32,574 bases of DNA, taken from an uncultured Bacteroidales bacterium. GTDB lineage: Bacteria > Bacteroidota > Bacteroidia > Bacteroidales > FEN-979. A model generated the notes under the pieces. It ran no database searches, was not told where the DNA came from, and saw only the letters and a program-made list of their open reading frames with translations. The stretch lies in NCBI GenBank assembly GCA_903916595.1, contig CAIWXI010000029.1, positions 1 through 32,574 of the forward strand, written 5' to 3'. Position 1 is the stretch's first letter. Every line of letters begins with the position of its first letter. The position numbers were made by a program, and so were the translations under genes. Shown piece by piece: positions 30,879 through 32,574 of the stretch.

Positions 30879-32410
30879 TGTGCCATCGTTACTACAGACC
30901 TAAGGCCCGGTTTAGCTTTTTATTTCTGCTAAGCTGGGTTTTTTTATTGCTGTCATTTTCTTCTCATGCTCAATTTAATTATACACCGGCTTGCCAGAAA
31001 GCATATCAGGAAATCCTGAATCTGCGTTTTCAGGAGGCCCGTCAGCTGATAGCTGCTGAAAAATCCACCGATCCGGGAAATCTTATTCCTGCTTATCTTG
31101 AAAATTATATTGATTACCTTACACTATTCATAGGTGAAGATCATAGTCAGTATGAGCAAATTAAACCTTTATATATCGCCCGGCTGGATGCTTTGGAGAA
31201 AGGCCTTAATTCCTCACCATATTGCAACTTCTGTCTGGGTGAATCAAACCTGCAATGGGCTTTTGTGTTGATGAAATTCGGAGAACATACTCAGGCCGCA
31301 CTCAAAATTCGAAAGGCAAATCAGTTCTTCAGCGAGAACGCCAGGCGATTTCCCGATTTCATCCCAAACAATATAGGCCTCGGCATAACACATTTTTTAG
31401 CTGGCCTTGTTCCTGATAGCTATAAATGGATAGCTAACATGATGGGGGTCAGCGGTACTATCAGCCAGGGACTTCAGGAGTTAAAAACTGTAGCCGATTA
31501 CAGCGGGAACAATGTGATCTTTAATCTTTATAAATCCCAGGCCTTACTTTATATGGCTATGGTGAGCGTAAACCTTGGGAAGGATAAGAGCGAAGCATTG
31601 AAAGTGGTAGAACTGATTGCAAAAAACAATACAAATCAAAGTCCGCTCTTAATTTTTGCCCGGGCCAGTATCATGATGAAAAATGGCATGAATGAGAAAG
31701 CTCTGGAAATACTTAAACAAAGGACGCGGGATGCAGCCTCCTTTCCATTTTATTTTCTTGATTTCATGGAAGGCAATGCAAGACTTAACAGCCTGGACAC
31801 CACAGCAATGAGTAATTATAAGTATTTTCTGGGCCATTTCAGGGGAGTACATTACATCAAATCGGCCTGGCAGAAAGTCGGATGGCTGGAATTTATACAA
31901 GGCGACACCAGTAGTTATCGCCGGGCAATTTCGAAAGTTCTGAGCAGCGGAACAGCTGGCGGGGATGAGGACAGGCAGGCTGTTCGGGAAGCTGAGTCAA
32001 AAGAACTTCCCAATCTGATTCTTCTCAGAGCGCGACTGCTTTTTGATGGAGGGTATTATGAGAAGGCCGTTGCTGAGCTTCAGAACCGGCCTGCAAAATC
32101 ATTTTTATATACCAGAAAAGACCTTGTGGAGTATCCTTACCGCTTAGGCAGAATTTATCACGAATCGGGAAATCCAGACAAGGCTCTTCCGTTTTATAAG
32201 CTTGCAATTCAGAGGGGCAAAAACGATCCATGGTATTTTGCGGCATCTTCAGCCTTGCAGATGGGATTGATTTTCGAGAACAAGGGCGATTTTATCAGGG
32301 CCGACAGTGCTTACAAGGTATGCCTGTCATGCAAGCCGGAGGAATATAAAAACAGCCTTAGCCAGAAGGCCAAGGCTGGAATCAGCCGGATAAAATCAAA
32401 CCGGCATTAA
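30878..32410 (+). CDS. Secreted tetratricopeptide-repeat protein
   Basis: The 510-residue protein has a signal peptide (hydrophobic 12-30, cleavage near SSHA-QF). Helical hairpin repeats follow throughout: an N-terminal group (AYQEILNLRFQEARQLI), a middle group with an unusual non-TPR stretch (GLVPDSYKWIANMMGVSG), and typical TPR units near the C-terminus such as ARLLFDGGYYEKAVAEL and GRIYHESGNPDKALPFYKLA. It probably acts as a periplasmic or surface scaffold. Similar long TPR proteins are common in Bacteroidota, but I know no specific function. It starts on the stop of the zinc-ribbon gene (TGATG), so it is translationally coupled, and its stop overlaps the stop of the convergent barrel gene by 4 bases. 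Confidence 0.8.
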   Translation: MCHRYYRPKARFSFLFLLSWVFLLLSFSSHAQFNYTPACQKAYQEILNLRFQEARQLIAAEKSTDPGNLIPAYLENYIDYLTLFIGEDHSQYEQIKPLYIARLDALEKGLNSSPYCNFCLGESNLQWAFVLMKFGEHTQAALKIRKANQFFSENARRFPDFIPNNIGLGITHFLAGLVPDSYKWIANMMGVSGTISQGLQELKTVADYSGNNVIFNLYKSQALLYMAMVSVNLGKDKSEALKVVELIAKNNTNQSPLLIFARASIMMKNGMNEKALEILKQRTRDAASFPFYFLDFMEGNARLNSLDTTAMSNYKYFLGHFRGVHYIKSAWQKVGWLEFIQGDTSSYRRAISKVLSSGTAGGDEDRQAVREAESKELPNLILLRARLLFDGGYYEKAVAELQNRPAKSFLYTRKDLVEYPYRLGRIYHESGNPDKALPFYKLAIQRGKNDPWYFAASSALQMGLIFENKGDFIRADSAYKVCLSCKPEEYKNSLSQKAKAGISRIKSNRH

Positions 32411-32574
32411 AACCTGAAGCCTATTGTTGTAAGAACAGTATTTGTTGTGTAAGTGTTTGTTGAAGGCGACATTCCAGAATAGTTGTACATATAATATTGC
32501 TCTTTCGATTGTGCCCACTGGTATGTTACATCGGTGTAAAAATGCTTCATTCTGTAGCCAAAGCCTCCTGAGAT
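32407..32574 (-). CDS. Outer-membrane beta-barrel protein, C-terminal fragment (FadL/OmpP1-like)
   Basis: Fifty-five codons and a stop are open on the minus strand from the window edge. The peptide begins ISGGFGYRMKHFYTDVTYQW and ends VLTTIGFRF. The pattern 'GhGYR...hhDhxY' followed by a Tyr/Ser-rich loop and a last strand ending in Phe is typical of the final strands of FadL/OmpP1-type barrels in Bacteroidota. The terminal aromatic fits BAM recognition. The stop TAA shares the bases TTAA with the stop of the convergent TPR gene. Family assignment from so short a piece is tentative, though an outer-membrane barrel is likely. Confidence 0.6.
   Translation of the reverse strand: MSGGFGYRMKHFYTDVTYQWAQSKEQYYMYNYSGMSPSTNTYTTNTVLTTIGFRF

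Overview
The window reads as chromosomal DNA of a Bacteroidota bacterium, most likely a Bacteroidales-type lineage from an anoxic or environmental habitat. Three things point there. Several start regions carry the Bacteroidota -7 promoter element TAnnTTTG, and Shine-Dalgarno sequences are essentially absent. PorT-type and FadL/OmpP1-like beta-barrels, a secreted 'asparagine synthetase B'-like protein and an LpxR-like protein are typical of the phylum. The gene order is a patchwork of short operons. No rRNA, tRNA, insertion sequence or CRISPR array was recognised.

Region by region. Positions 1-3120 look accessory and partly decayed: an AbiE-type type IV toxin-antitoxin pair cut by the window edge, an unknown acidic protein with an SSB-like C-terminal tail, a WYL regulator that stops inside its WYL domain, and the C-terminal remnant of an AAA/DUF4143 ATPase. 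Positions 3121-4862 hold an OmpR-type response regulator and its PhoR-like kinase, divergent from a small outer-membrane barrel gene and ubiX. Positions 6279-11095 encode a single-chain molybdenum hydroxylase resembling a fusion of the gamma and alpha subunits of 4-hydroxybenzoyl-CoA reductase, then an SDR and a thiolase. Positions 11228-14671 carry thrC, thrH and a Cys/Met-metabolism PLP enzyme. gcvP and a divergent membrane pyrophosphatase follow on the minus strand. Positions 20219-22962 form a tight plus-strand operon (bifunctional nuclease-like, thyA, folA, lipoprotein). Positions 22973-28687 form a minus-strand block (secreted AsnB-like protein, dnaB, LpxR-like protein, lpxK, receiver protein). 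The right end is a plus-strand operon (Nif3-like, C4 zinc-ribbon coiled coil, TPR protein) converging on a partial outer-membrane barrel.

How the genes work together: ThrH can phosphorylate homoserine (known of the family) and ThrC turns homoserine phosphate into threonine. ThyA and FolA form the usual dTMP/tetrahydrofolate couple. LpxK and the LpxR-like protein both concern lipid A. The SDR and thiolase fit beta-oxidation-like acyl-CoA chemistry beside the molybdenum enzyme.

The most unusual signal is not a gene. At least six heptanucleotide tandem repeats lie at gene boundaries, and one lies inside the kinase gene. Most units can be rotated to GATGnnn. Two large arrays (14 and 19 copies of the same heptamer) lie in opposite orientation around a 6.4 kb four-gene segment, and the unit has no stop codon in any of the six frames. 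A tetranucleotide repeat lies in the same segment.
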